NCBI GenBank assembly: GCA_026707045.1
Contig: JAPOXO010000006.1
Span: 1 to 64,000, forward strand
Length of the DNA stretch: 64,000 nt
Source: Gammaproteobacteria bacterium
GTDB taxonomy: Bacteria; Pseudomonadota; Gammaproteobacteria; Pseudomonadales; Azotimanducaceae
Reading direction: 5' to 3'
The notes under the pieces were generated by a model that saw only the letters and a program-made list of their open reading frames with translations, did no database searches and had not been told where the DNA came from. A program made the position numbers and the translations under genes. How positions within the stretch are numbered: the first letter of the stretch is position 1; every line of letters begins with the position of its first letter. Below are positions 53,018-61,345 of this stretch, piece after piece.

Positions 53018-54196
53018 ATGCGAAATTGGCAAGAGCCCCTGTCAAATACACAAAATTGGCTGAGTGTAGCGAAATGCTCCCTGCTTTTCGCCCGTTTTGC
53101 GCTTCTCTCTAGTGTTTGTTTGTGGCAAATGGCTTATGCCAGCTCAGCGGGCAGGACAGACGCTTGGTACGGACCATCCTATAGAGCGATTACTACTGAT
53201 TTAATCGAATCGTGTCCGCAACCTCTCGAGAAACTCTCGGCGGAGTGCGCGCGGGCAGTGGATGACTTTTTCAAGAACTTTGCCTTCCAATACTTGGATG
53301 TTAGTTGGATATCGATCCCCAACCGGCTCACCTATGGAAGAGCGTTCAAGAATCCGCAACTCGACAGAAGTCGAGTCCTTGAAGCGTTGCAAAAGAAGGA
53401 ATGCCGCCTAGAAGACGGGGAAACTGTTCGGTGGGACCTCTCTGAGTCTTGCCACGCCGACGCATTTGCAAACTTATCCGTATTTTTGTGGGCTTGCAAC
53501 AAGCATGGTGGTCCAGCCAATCCATCCGACTACGTGGTCGACATGAGCATATTTGCTCACAGAGAGTTTTCTAGTCCTGAATACTACATGAGAATACTGC
53601 ACCGTAAGATCGTGCGGATTCTCGAGAAACACTGGGTCGGCGACCAGTGCTCTAGGTACGAGTTGTCACAAATGCGATTCGACAAACTGCAAGACCAAGC
53701 ACAGTGGCAATTGCTACATTCAACTGCAGAACGATTGGGAGAATTCTGGCGGCCTAGCGATGTGCCCGAGATCTACGTTCTCAAGTCTATGGCAGCACGA
53801 CTAGGTGATGTGTCAACAGCGGAGATTTACAACGGACCTTCGTCGGATGGTACAAAAGACGATTCCTGGACCAAACATATGGACAAAGAATGGCCTTGGA
53901 AATTTACCCTGCTATGGTTTGATCAATACACATTCAACAGTGGGAACTCGCACGTTGATACAGTCGAACGTTTGAAAATGGGGATTTCGATCGCTACATC
54001 GCTACAAAAGTCAGGATTAGAGTTTGATTGGAATCATCTAGTTAGAAAGGTCTGTACTCCCGAGAAACCTGAAGAAACGGCTTGCAAAACAGCAATTGAG
54101 GAACTGGACCCAACTTTTGAATGGCATCAAGAAATTGAGCTGCAGGTCCTTGAGAAGTTTAAGAGCGTCTCGCGGAAACTAAATCTGTACGATTGA
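53018..54196 (+). CDS. secreted eight-cysteine protein, paralogue 3
   Basis: 392 residues from ATG 53018; the frame is open upstream to 52847, but 53018 gives the family length and a usable signal peptide (CSLLFARFALLSSVCLWQMAYAS, about 21-43). The eight family cysteines are kept (CPQPLEKL, AECARAV, KECRLED, ESCHADA, LWACNK, QCSRYE, VCTPEKPEE, ACKTAIEELD), together with PNRLTYGRAF and YVLKSMAARLGD. The central region diverges from paralogue 1, so this is an older duplicate than the copy 2 C-terminus suggests. Followed by paralogue 4 after 200 bases. Confidence 0.77.
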   Translation: MRNWQEPLSNTQNWLSVAKCSLLFARFALLSSVCLWQMAYASSAGRTDAWYGPSYRAITTDLIESCPQPLEKLSAECARAVDDFFKNFAFQYLDVSWISIPNRLTYGRAFKNPQLDRSRVLEALQKKECRLEDGETVRWDLSESCHADAFANLSVFLWACNKHGGPANPSDYVVDMSIFAHREFSSPEYYMRILHRKIVRILEKHWVGDQCSRYELSQMRFDKLQDQAQWQLLHSTAERLGEFWRPSDVPEIYVLKSMAARLGDVSTAEIYNGPSSDGTKDDSWTKHMDKEWPWKFTLLWFDQYTFNSGNSHVDTVERLKMGISIATSLQKSGLEFDWNHLVRKVCTPEKPEETACKTAIEELDPTFEWHQEIELQVLEKFKSVSRKLNLYD

Positions 54197-54398
54197 TTCT
54201 TGCCAATGCCCAACCCCATCATCCGAACCAATAGATTTCGGCAACCATCTGAATTGCCAGATTTATTACCTTTTAATGATCTACAAGTAAGCTCTGCTTC
54301 ACTTGACAGTGAGAGGCAATTTCCGGATTTCCCGTTTATGGTGTGTTACGCTTCGATTCGTTCCGTTTTACAGTCGGTATTTCATTCTTGGACATTCG

Positions 54399-55562
54399 AT
54401 GTCAATTCTTCTGAGCTCACCTAGACCAACAAAATGCACTGATTCTCGTGTCCTACTTTTGTCAGTCTCTTTGCTTTGGACGTGGCAGATGATTATTGCT
54501 GACGGGATATATGAAGCATTCGAATTTGATGCGTGGAACGATCCTACATTTAATGACCGCATTCCTAGTCTTGAGGAAAACTGCCCCCAATCCAATGACA
54601 AACTTTCAGCGGAGTGCGGGGAAGCGATGGATGATTATTTTGAGAACCTTCCGTTGGAACGCCAGGACACGGCATGGATCTCAATCCCCGATCGACTCAC
54701 ATACGGAAGAGCACTCACGAATCCGGTAGCGGATCGAAATCGCGTGGTTCAAGCGCTTCAACTGAAGGAGTGCAGACTGGAAGACAGGGAAGTTGTTCGG
54801 TGGGACCTTTCGGAGCGTTGCCATTCTGATGCTTTCGCTAACCTGTCCGTATTCTTGTGGGCTTGCAGCAAGTATGGCAATGACACGAATCTGACTGAAG
54901 AATCTGACGTAGACGACGTCGCCAGCTTTGAATTTTCCGATCCTGAATACTACAAAGACATGTTGCACTGGCATAACGTACGAAGTCTGAGAGCACGATG
55001 GATCACGAATAAATGTGCGGAGATTGAAGTATCCGATTTTCGTTTTGACCCAGAGAACGACCGAAAGCATTTTCAAATGCTCCGTTCAACCGCAAGGCGA
55101 TTGGGAGAGAAGTGGGATCAATCTAGTGAAGTGCCAGAAACATTCGTTCTCAAATCTCTGGCAGCACGATTGGGTGATCTGTCAACAGCCATTCTGTACT
55201 CAGGACCGTCGACTGGAAAAAAGGACGATTCATGGAGGCATATTGGGAATAATTTGTGGCAGTGGAGACGTTCGCTAATGAACTTCGACGCATCCACACA
55301 AAAATTCTCGAATCGGCGTTCCGAGACAATCAAGCGCTTGAAAAAAGGGATTTCTGTAGCAGTTTCTTTGCAGAGATCAGGGCTGGAATTTGATTGGAAT
55401 TTTCTGGTCAAGAGAGTCTGCACCCTCCACGATCCCGATGAAGCGACTTGTCAGACAGCTATTAGAGAACTGAGCCAGACTTTCGAGTGGGACCAGAAAG
55501 ACGAATTGCAGACTCTTGACAAGTTTGCGAGCCTCTCACAGAAACTAAACCTGTACGACTGA
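54399..55562 (+). CDS. secreted eight-cysteine protein, paralogue 4
   Basis: 387 residues from ATG 54399 (frame open to 54303). Signal peptide SRVLLLSVSLLWTWQMIIADG (about 17-37). Cysteines: CPQSNDKLS, AECGEAM, KECRLEDRE, ERCHSDA, LWACSK, KCAEIE, VCTLHDPDE, TCQTAIREL, equal in number and place to the other copies. PNRL becomes PDRLTYGRAL. A block TGTGTTACGCTTCGATTCG at 54341-54359 is also found before paralogue 2 and, less exactly, 1 and 3. The last gene of the tandem array; no recognised domain. Confidence 0.77.
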   Translation: MSILLSSPRPTKCTDSRVLLLSVSLLWTWQMIIADGIYEAFEFDAWNDPTFNDRIPSLEENCPQSNDKLSAECGEAMDDYFENLPLERQDTAWISIPDRLTYGRALTNPVADRNRVVQALQLKECRLEDREVVRWDLSERCHSDAFANLSVFLWACSKYGNDTNLTEESDVDDVASFEFSDPEYYKDMLHWHNVRSLRARWITNKCAEIEVSDFRFDPENDRKHFQMLRSTARRLGEKWDQSSEVPETFVLKSLAARLGDLSTAILYSGPSTGKKDDSWRHIGNNLWQWRRSLMNFDASTQKFSNRRSETIKRLKKGISVAVSLQRSGLEFDWNFLVKRVCTLHDPDEATCQTAIRELSQTFEWDQKDELQTLDKFASLSQKLNLYD

Positions 55563-55838
55563 GTCCGCAGAATTCAACCTAACCGAATCAATTCAATTTC
55601 CTTCCCAGAAAGTCTTCGATTTACATTCGAGAAGACTGACTGCTACTCAATCAAAGAATGCCCAGCTATGGCACCAAGTCTGCTCTTGAGCGATTTCTCA
55701 GCGAAACTTCGATGTGTTGCTGGAGCAGAGGATTTTGAGAACAATCTTTCTCATAACAACACTTGTGAGATTTTGATGGAGAGAAAACAGTCCTGCGATT
55801 GTTTGCTAGGAGAGATTCCCGAAAATGCCACTGGCAAT

Positions 55839-56339
55839 TCAAGTACTGAGCTCGCTGAGACGTTTGCTATAGACACGCCTGCCCGATAGCTTCCAACCGA
55901 TGTAACCTGGTAGGACAATCATCGCATAGGAAACAGCGAATTTTGTGACAATGTTTGCCTGATCAACGGAGTCCCAAATTCCGAGCGATTTCAGAGACAA
56001 TTCGATTGCGAAATAAAGTGTTATAAGCACTAGCATGGCGACTAGCGCTGAGGCCACCGCAGCGCGTCCTATAGTTTTCGAGATGGCATCTAATTCACTT
56101 TTCAGTATGCCTTTTGCGATTATCGTGCGGCGCAACAAGACGAAGCAGACTATAAGAACAATCGCGATTGAGACAACAATGGAGATAACGACAAATCCGA
56201 AAAAACTCTTGCCTGCAATGACCATGAGTGGGATGAATGGCCAAACCCACAAGATCAGCAGCCAATTGGAGAATTTCCAGGCTGCGATGGGTGAATCAGA
56301 ATTTAACAATTTGCCTATATTCGACAATAAACCTTCCAC
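55839..56339 (-). CDS. four-helix membrane protein, unknown function
   Basis: 166 residues with hydrophobic segments at about 20-42, 45-72, 90-115 and 133-152, and charged ends. FVISIVVSIAIVLIVCFVLLRR and AVASALVAMLVLITLYFAIELSL are the central helices. Not recognised; no conserved motif. Monocistronic on the minus strand between the paralogue array and the ankyrin gene. Confidence 0.6.
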   Translation of the reverse strand: MEGLLSNIGKLLNSDSPIAAWKFSNWLLILWVWPFIPLMVIAGKSFFGFVVISIVVSIAIVLIVCFVLLRRTIIAKGILKSELDAISKTIGRAAVASALVAMLVLITLYFAIELSLKSLGIWDSVDQANIVTKFAVSYAMIVLPGYIGWKLSGRRVYSKRLSELST

Positions 56340-56579
56340 GTCTTACCTCACATGAACGCATAGTTGTCCGTGAGCAAAATCGTATTGAATCACATTCGTC
56401 GAGTCAATACGAGTGTGATGGACATCCTGAGATTGTGCTGATCTTCCATTGATAGATCGATTACTTTCGAGTGCGGCAGAGGTCTCCGTTTGTTACCTAA
56501 TCACTCTTAGCCATCGGACTCGTATAGGCAAAGAGCCTAGTGTGTCCAATCGAGCAATAATTGCACGGCAGCGCCTTTG

Positions 56580-57590
56580 TCAAACCTTTTTTGCAATATC
56601 GAACGGCGTTCTTCCTGCTTCGTCTAGTCTTGTCCTGTCTGCTCCAGCATTGAGAAGGAAATTGCAAAGTTCGGCGTTGCCACCACGTGCGGCATAGTGC
56701 AGAGCAGTTCTGCCTTGAGGTCCAATCGCGTTTACATCGGCTCCTAATTCAATCAGATACTTGACCTTTGGAATGTCCAAAGTCTTGTCGGCTCGACAGG
56801 CGTACATAAGCGGGTGTAAGCCGTGATACGGCCTCTGATTAGGCGACAAACCTGATTTCACCATGAGCTTCAAGTCTTCCAATGAGCTTGTTGCCATCCA
56901 AAGGGTCGCATCTGAAGATTTGGGTGAAACGCCTTGCTCCAGCAAATATCTCAGGATGTTGGTGTTGCCCATGTGTGCGGCGATGAAGAGAAGCTGGGCA
57001 TCGTAGCCGAGAAGTTGTCCGCCTCGGTCGACCAATTCGGATAGTAAATCCATTTGCCCGCCGGCCACGCAAAAACTAACCAGAGGCGTGTAGTAAATGT
57101 CGTCGTTCGGATCTTCCGCATTGAGAAAATTAGGATTGTCCTTTAGAAATCCGTTCACAGATTCGATGTCGCCCATGAAAGCAGCTCGAAATACATCCCT
57201 ATTTGCCCCATACCGCTCTAGAGGTTCGACTAGGTTCTTGCGTCGGTAATAGGAAGCCGCAGTAAGTGAATCAAGTTGCACTATTGATTCCGAGTTGTAG
57301 CAGCCAGTTAAATGAACATCTGCTCCCTGTTCCAGCAACCACACAACGGTTTCTAATCGATTCTTCCGGACAGCTTCAAACAAGAATGTCCGCCCGTGGC
57401 TGCCTCTCTTGTTCAATAGGGAAGGATCGGCAGCAATTAGCTGTTTGAGTTGGTCCAGTTTTCCTCTGACCGCTAGGTCGCGCATCTTGCCTGAAAGCTG
57501 TTTTTTCCAGTGGCCTGGCGGTACGTCAAGGGGACGAACCCATCGGCTTCGTTCACCCTTTTTTGTTGCTGCGGAGTACGGTTGATTCAA
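56580..57590 (-). CDS. ankyrin-repeat protein
   Basis: About 336 residues if TTG 57590 is used; ATG 57485 would give 301, and an ATG at 57776 would overlap the divergent pnuC gene. RWVRPLDVPPGHW before ATG 57485 looks like real protein, so the longer form is preferred. Repeats of the ankyrin pattern are visible: GSHGRTFLFEAVRKNRLETVVWLLEQGADV, YTPLVSFCVAGGQMDLLSELVDRGG, AQLLFIAAHMGNTNILRYLLEQGV, HPLMYACRADKTLDIPKVKYLIELGADV and GRTALHYAARGGNAELCNFLLNAGAD. No signal peptide. Such proteins bind other proteins and are frequent in host-associated bacteria; the target is unknown. Confidence 0.75.
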   Translation of the reverse strand: MNQPYSAATKKGERSRWVRPLDVPPGHWKKQLSGKMRDLAVRGKLDQLKQLIAADPSLLNKRGSHGRTFLFEAVRKNRLETVVWLLEQGADVHLTGCYNSESIVQLDSLTAASYYRRKNLVEPLERYGANRDVFRAAFMGDIESVNGFLKDNPNFLNAEDPNDDIYYTPLVSFCVAGGQMDLLSELVDRGGQLLGYDAQLLFIAAHMGNTNILRYLLEQGVSPKSSDATLWMATSSLEDLKLMVKSGLSPNQRPYHGLHPLMYACRADKTLDIPKVKYLIELGADVNAIGPQGRTALHYAARGGNAELCNFLLNAGADRTRLDEAGRTPFDIAKKV

Positions 57591-57680
57591 TGGGCCGAAT
57601 CCAAGTGCAAGTATTCTGATTTTGTGATTTCGATTAAATTGTAGTCTTGGGTTGGGACAGCCGATAGAGGTGGAGAAGCT

Positions 57681-58289
57681 GTGAATTGGAGTACTGTGTG
57701 GGATTTCTGGCTCTACGTGGACGAGCCGATCGGTCTCGTTCTTGGCGTGCTCATTGTCCTGTGCCTGATCAGGCAAAAGGTATGGGCATGGCCTTTAGGC
57801 GTGTTCTACGTTCTTGTCTCAATAACCGTTCTGCTCGAGGCGAAACTTTACGCTAATCTCGCGCTTCACGTACTGGGATTCCTTCCTCTGAATTTGTATG
57901 GTTGGTTTGTCTGGATTTTCGGCGGCGAACAGAAGGACGACCTTCCCGTCACCAGAAGCAGTGTTGTTTTACTCTGCATCCTCGGTGCCATTTGCGCCCT
58001 CGGAGGGGTCGTATTCGGGTATCTATTCAATACCTACACCGATGCTGCTCTTCCCTATACGGACAATGTCATATTCATGATGAGCTTTGCTGCAATGTAC
58101 CTAACCGCTCATAAGAAAATCGAAAACTGGCTAGTGTGGGTTGTCGTAAATGTTCTGTCCGTGGCCATCTACATCAACCAAGGACTGTGGCTTTATGGAT
58201 TGCTGTACTTTGCGTACTTCTTCATGGCGATTTGGGGATTCTTCGAGTGGAGAAGATCGATGATTCAGCGCGAGGCGACGAGCTCGTAA
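57681..58289 (+). CDS. pnuC: PnuC-family nicotinamide mononucleotide/riboside transporter
   Basis: 202 residues from GTG 57681 with seven hydrophobic helices. WLYVDEPIGLVLGVLIVLCLIRQKVWAWPLGVFYVLVS is the typical PnuC opening, and LHVLGFLPLNLYGWFVWIFG holds the WxxW-like family signature of the substrate path. The C-terminus contains VVNVLSVAIYINQGLWLYGLLYFAYFFMAIWGFFEW, close to the conserved Asn/Gln motif. It imports nicotinamide riboside by facilitated diffusion. No nadR/nrtR gene is adjacent. Convergent with the CoA-transferase gene. Confidence 0.85.
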   Translation: MNWSTVWDFWLYVDEPIGLVLGVLIVLCLIRQKVWAWPLGVFYVLVSITVLLEAKLYANLALHVLGFLPLNLYGWFVWIFGGEQKDDLPVTRSSVVLLCILGAICALGGVVFGYLFNTYTDAALPYTDNVIFMMSFAAMYLTAHKKIENWLVWVVVNVLSVAIYINQGLWLYGLLYFAYFFMAIWGFFEWRRSMIQREATSS

Positions 58290-58302
58290 GGGCTACTAAA
58301 GT

Positions 58303-59535
58303 TCACGCGTTTTCATCTCTAAGGACTGCAACTGCTCCAATCTCTATAAGCTCTGCCACAGCATTCTGATCGTAGCCGAGTGCCGACAGAATTTCCTCAG
58401 AGTGTTCGCCCAATTTGGGTGAAGCAGTCACGGGGACGTGTTCGATTCCGCTGACTTGCACCGGATGATTCATCAATAGAGGAACTCCAACTGAGTCCTT
58501 GTCCGGCACGATCGCGATGCGGTTCTTCAGGACTTGACCATCGGTTGCAGATTCGTCAACCAGGGCCATTAGATTCACTGGAAGGTCTGCCTCATCGAAC
58601 AGTTCCATCCATTCATCTGACGTTCGAGTCTCAATGATGGCCTGAATGGCTTCACCAGCTTCGCGGCGGTTCATGTACATGTCCCGCATGGACGCAAATC
58701 TTGGATCCACCAGTAGATCCTCTGCTCCCATGACTGTGAACAGAACGGAAAGCAACTGCTCGTTCCGGACCATGTTGAGCTGCAGCCAACGACCATCCTT
58801 TGCCTGATAGCCCTGCATTGTGACTCCGGGCACCTCGGTCGCTGCTCGATAGCGTTCCATATCGGCGCCAGCCATGACACCTTGGGCAATTGCAGCATTC
58901 GACCAAAGTCCATTAGCCAGCAGTGAAGTATGGACAAAGGATCCTTCACCTGTTCGATCCCTCTTGAGAAGCGCAGTAACAATGCCCGCGTAAATTGCGA
59001 CGGCAGTGGGGTGGTCTCCCATTCCGGGTAATCCTTGAGTTGGCTTCGTACCTGGCTCTCTCATCAAATCCATAAGCCCGCTTCGTGCCCAGTACGCCAA
59101 TTGATCGAAAGCCTTTCGGTCGCGTTCTTCGCCCAACTCCCCGTAGGCAGTAAGAGAAGCGTAGATCATTGTCGGATTGCTGATTTTTAGGTCTTCGTAT
59201 GTCGCTTTGAACTCAATACGGGAGGGATAGGGCATGTTGGTGATGAACACATCGCACCAATCTGCCAGTTCGTGAAGGATCTTCACACCTTGCGGGGTCT
59301 TGAAATTGAGTGCAATGCTTCGCTTGTTTCGTCCATCCATATCCCACATATAGTTGCGGCACTCCTCGGGTGTGCCGGGCATGTTGGACAGAATCCGGAG
59401 CATGTCGCCGCGTTCGGGCTTTTCAATTTTTATGACGTCGGCACCGAAGTCTGCCAGCATCATGGCCGCTGCCGGAGCGGCAATTACCGATGCGGCGTCG
59501 ACGACCTTTAGTCCTTCAAAAAGTGGTTTGGTCAT
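58303..59535 (-). CDS. CaiB/BaiF family III CoA-transferase
   Basis: 410 residues from ATG 59535 (MTKPLFEGLKVVDAASVIAAPAAAM), preferred over 59562 because the family begins here. LADFGADVIKIEKPERGDMLRI, FITNMPYPSRIEFKATYEDL, YASLTAYGELGEERDRKAFD and GEGSFVHTSLLANGLW are the family stretches; the last covers the region before the usual catalytic Asp, which is not obvious. A single-domain member, unlike the double protein at 40176-42554. It probably transfers CoA onto a carboxylic acid; monocistronic. Confidence 0.86.
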   Translation of the reverse strand: MTKPLFEGLKVVDAASVIAAPAAAMMLADFGADVIKIEKPERGDMLRILSNMPGTPEECRNYMWDMDGRNKRSIALNFKTPQGVKILHELADWCDVFITNMPYPSRIEFKATYEDLKISNPTMIYASLTAYGELGEERDRKAFDQLAYWARSGLMDLMREPGTKPTQGLPGMGDHPTAVAIYAGIVTALLKRDRTGEGSFVHTSLLANGLWSNAAIAQGVMAGADMERYRAATEVPGVTMQGYQAKDGRWLQLNMVRNEQLLSVLFTVMGAEDLLVDPRFASMRDMYMNRREAGEAIQAIIETRTSDEWMELFDEADLPVNLMALVDESATDGQVLKNRIAIVPDKDSVGVPLLMNHPVQVSGIEHVPVTASPKLGEHSEEILSALGYDQNAVAELIEIGAVAVLRDENA

Positions 59536-59687
59536 TGCACAAGACTTGCAAGATTCGCACAATATTACGGAACGAAGAGGGACAGTCTTGGATAGTCCGC
59601 TTTATGAATGTGCGTAATACTCGTGAACGAGCATAGAGTCCATTCGGTTATCCGAGGATGTGAGTAAGGTCCCAACGGAGAAATCAA

Positions 59688-60083
59688 ATGACGGAACTAG
59701 CCAAATTTGAAGCAGCCCATCCCTTTCAGGATGACGTACTAGCGTTGCCTGTTGCAGACCGCGATGTCGCCGCTTCTTGGTATGGCGAGAAATTTGCCAT
59801 GAGAGAGGTTGAACGCAAGGAAGATCCTCATCCCACCGTAATCATGGAACGGGATGGAATCCGCATGGGTTTTGCCGAGAACGGGGGCGACTCCTCAAAC
59901 GATGGTGGGGCGGTCTTGGTGAATGACGCGGCTCTGATGAAAGAAGAACTCGACGGACGCGGAGTTGGAACTGGCGAATGGAGAATTGATGAACATGACG
60001 ACGGAAAGAAGTACCAAGTCTTTTTCGTGGTTGCTCCCGATGGTTTATGTTTCTACTTCCACCAACTGATCGATTCAGACTAG
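59688..60083 (+). CDS. VOC (glyoxalase/bleomycin resistance) family protein
   Basis: 131 residues with the vicinal-oxygen-chelate beta-alpha-beta-beta-beta layout. DDVLALPVADRDVAASWYGEKFAMREVER is the first module, with IMERDGIRMGFAENG; the second has EWRIDEHDDGKKYQVFFVVAPDGLCFYFHQ. The expected metal ligands are partly replaced, so enzyme activity is uncertain. Located 49 bases before the Rieske oxygenase gene on the same strand, likely cotranscribed with it. Confidence 0.78.
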   Translation: MTELAKFEAAHPFQDDVLALPVADRDVAASWYGEKFAMREVERKEDPHPTVIMERDGIRMGFAENGGDSSNDGGAVLVNDAALMKEELDGRGVGTGEWRIDEHDDGKKYQVFFVVAPDGLCFYFHQLIDSD

Positions 60084-60132
60084 ACTGGTTGGTAGGCATT
60101 CAGTGAAGGAACGATAGAAGGAAGAAGATTAA

Positions 60133-61314
60133 GTGCGAAAAGAAGAGCAGCAAAGACTACTTTCCATCTTGCGACACGGGTGGGAAAACGACGAGTCTCA
60201 CGATGCGGGTGGAATTGTCCGATGTCCGGTATCGGACTTCACTTGTCCCGATTTGCTTGCTCAGGAACAACGAACTTTTTTCCGCGAAACTCCGATGTTG
60301 ATGGGTTTGTCGAGCGACTTGCCTAAGCCCAATAGCTATTGGGTGGACAATGCTTCGGGAATTTCAATTCTCATGGTTCGCAACTCGGAAGGAGAATTTC
60401 AAGCGTTTGGAAACGTCTGTCGGCACCGTGGAGCTCAGGTAGTTCCCGAAGGACGCGGAAGTGCGACCCAGTTTTCATGCCCATTCCACGCATGGACCTA
60501 CAGCAATCACGGTAACTTGATTGCAATCAATCGAGAGCGCAAGTTTGGGACGATCTGTAAAGAGGATCACTCCCTCGTAGAACTTCCTTGCCAAGAAAAG
60601 TTTGGAATGCTTTGGGTTAAACCGAGCCCGGGTGGAACAGTGGATGTAGAGAGTTGCTTGGGCGGATTGGAAGACGACATGGAGCACTTGGATTTGGCAA
60701 ACAAGAGCCATGGGGCTACCCAAGTGATTCCCGCCGCGGCGAACTGGAAATTGGCGATCGACACTTTCGGAGAAAACTACCACTTTGACGTGCTGCATCG
60801 AGATTCGCTGGCACCCGAGATTCGAGGCAATCTGCAAACGCACGACATATTTGGACTCAACTATCGGATGGTGTTTGCACGCAAGAATCTTCTTGAAGCA
60901 TTCGAAACGGTTTCCAGTCCCGAGGAATTACCGTTTCGGTTGATTACGCTGAGTGTCTACTTTATCTATCCAAACACCATATTCCTGGCAGATCAGTACG
61001 CCGTCGATATCTTGCGAATATTTCCAGCGGAAAACTCAACGAACAAGTCAAACACTTTTCACAGCTGGTACGTCTATGACGACGCAAAGCACTACTTTGA
61101 AGAAGGTCCCCACAGTTACGAAGAACGTTTCGTCGGCTTCAACAGCGTTATCGTCAACGAGGACTACTTCGTGGCCTCTCAATCACAGAATGGGGCTGAA
61201 TCGGAACTGTACTCGCACGTAGTTTTCGGGCGCAACGAACCTGCGTTGCACCACTATCACAACGCCCACCGGATGGGGTTAGGCCGAGATCGACTAGAAC
61301 TCGAAACCGCCTAG
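60133..61314 (+). CDS. Rieske-type ring-hydroxylating oxygenase, alpha subunit
   Basis: 393 residues from GTG 60133 with GGAAG 8 nt upstream. The Rieske [2Fe-2S] site is NVCRHRGAQVV and FSCPFHAWTYS (about 95-125), giving Cys-x-His and Cys-x2-His ligands. The catalytic iron site is FGENYHFDVLHRD (about 213-226), with the two histidines. The Rieske and catalytic domains are the alpha subunit of aromatic or similar oxygenases. No beta subunit or reductase gene is nearby. Downstream of a VOC gene, a frequent pair for aromatic breakdown, but here the VOC ligands are incomplete. Confidence 0.87.
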   Translation: MRKEEQQRLLSILRHGWENDESHDAGGIVRCPVSDFTCPDLLAQEQRTFFRETPMLMGLSSDLPKPNSYWVDNASGISILMVRNSEGEFQAFGNVCRHRGAQVVPEGRGSATQFSCPFHAWTYSNHGNLIAINRERKFGTICKEDHSLVELPCQEKFGMLWVKPSPGGTVDVESCLGGLEDDMEHLDLANKSHGATQVIPAAANWKLAIDTFGENYHFDVLHRDSLAPEIRGNLQTHDIFGLNYRMVFARKNLLEAFETVSSPEELPFRLITLSVYFIYPNTIFLADQYAVDILRIFPAENSTNKSNTFHSWYVYDDAKHYFEEGPHSYEERFVGFNSVIVNEDYFVASQSQNGAESELYSHVVFGRNEPALHHYHNAHRMGLGRDRLELETA

Positions 61315-61345
61315 TGCTTCGACTCTTGAACTGACAGCTGTGCGT

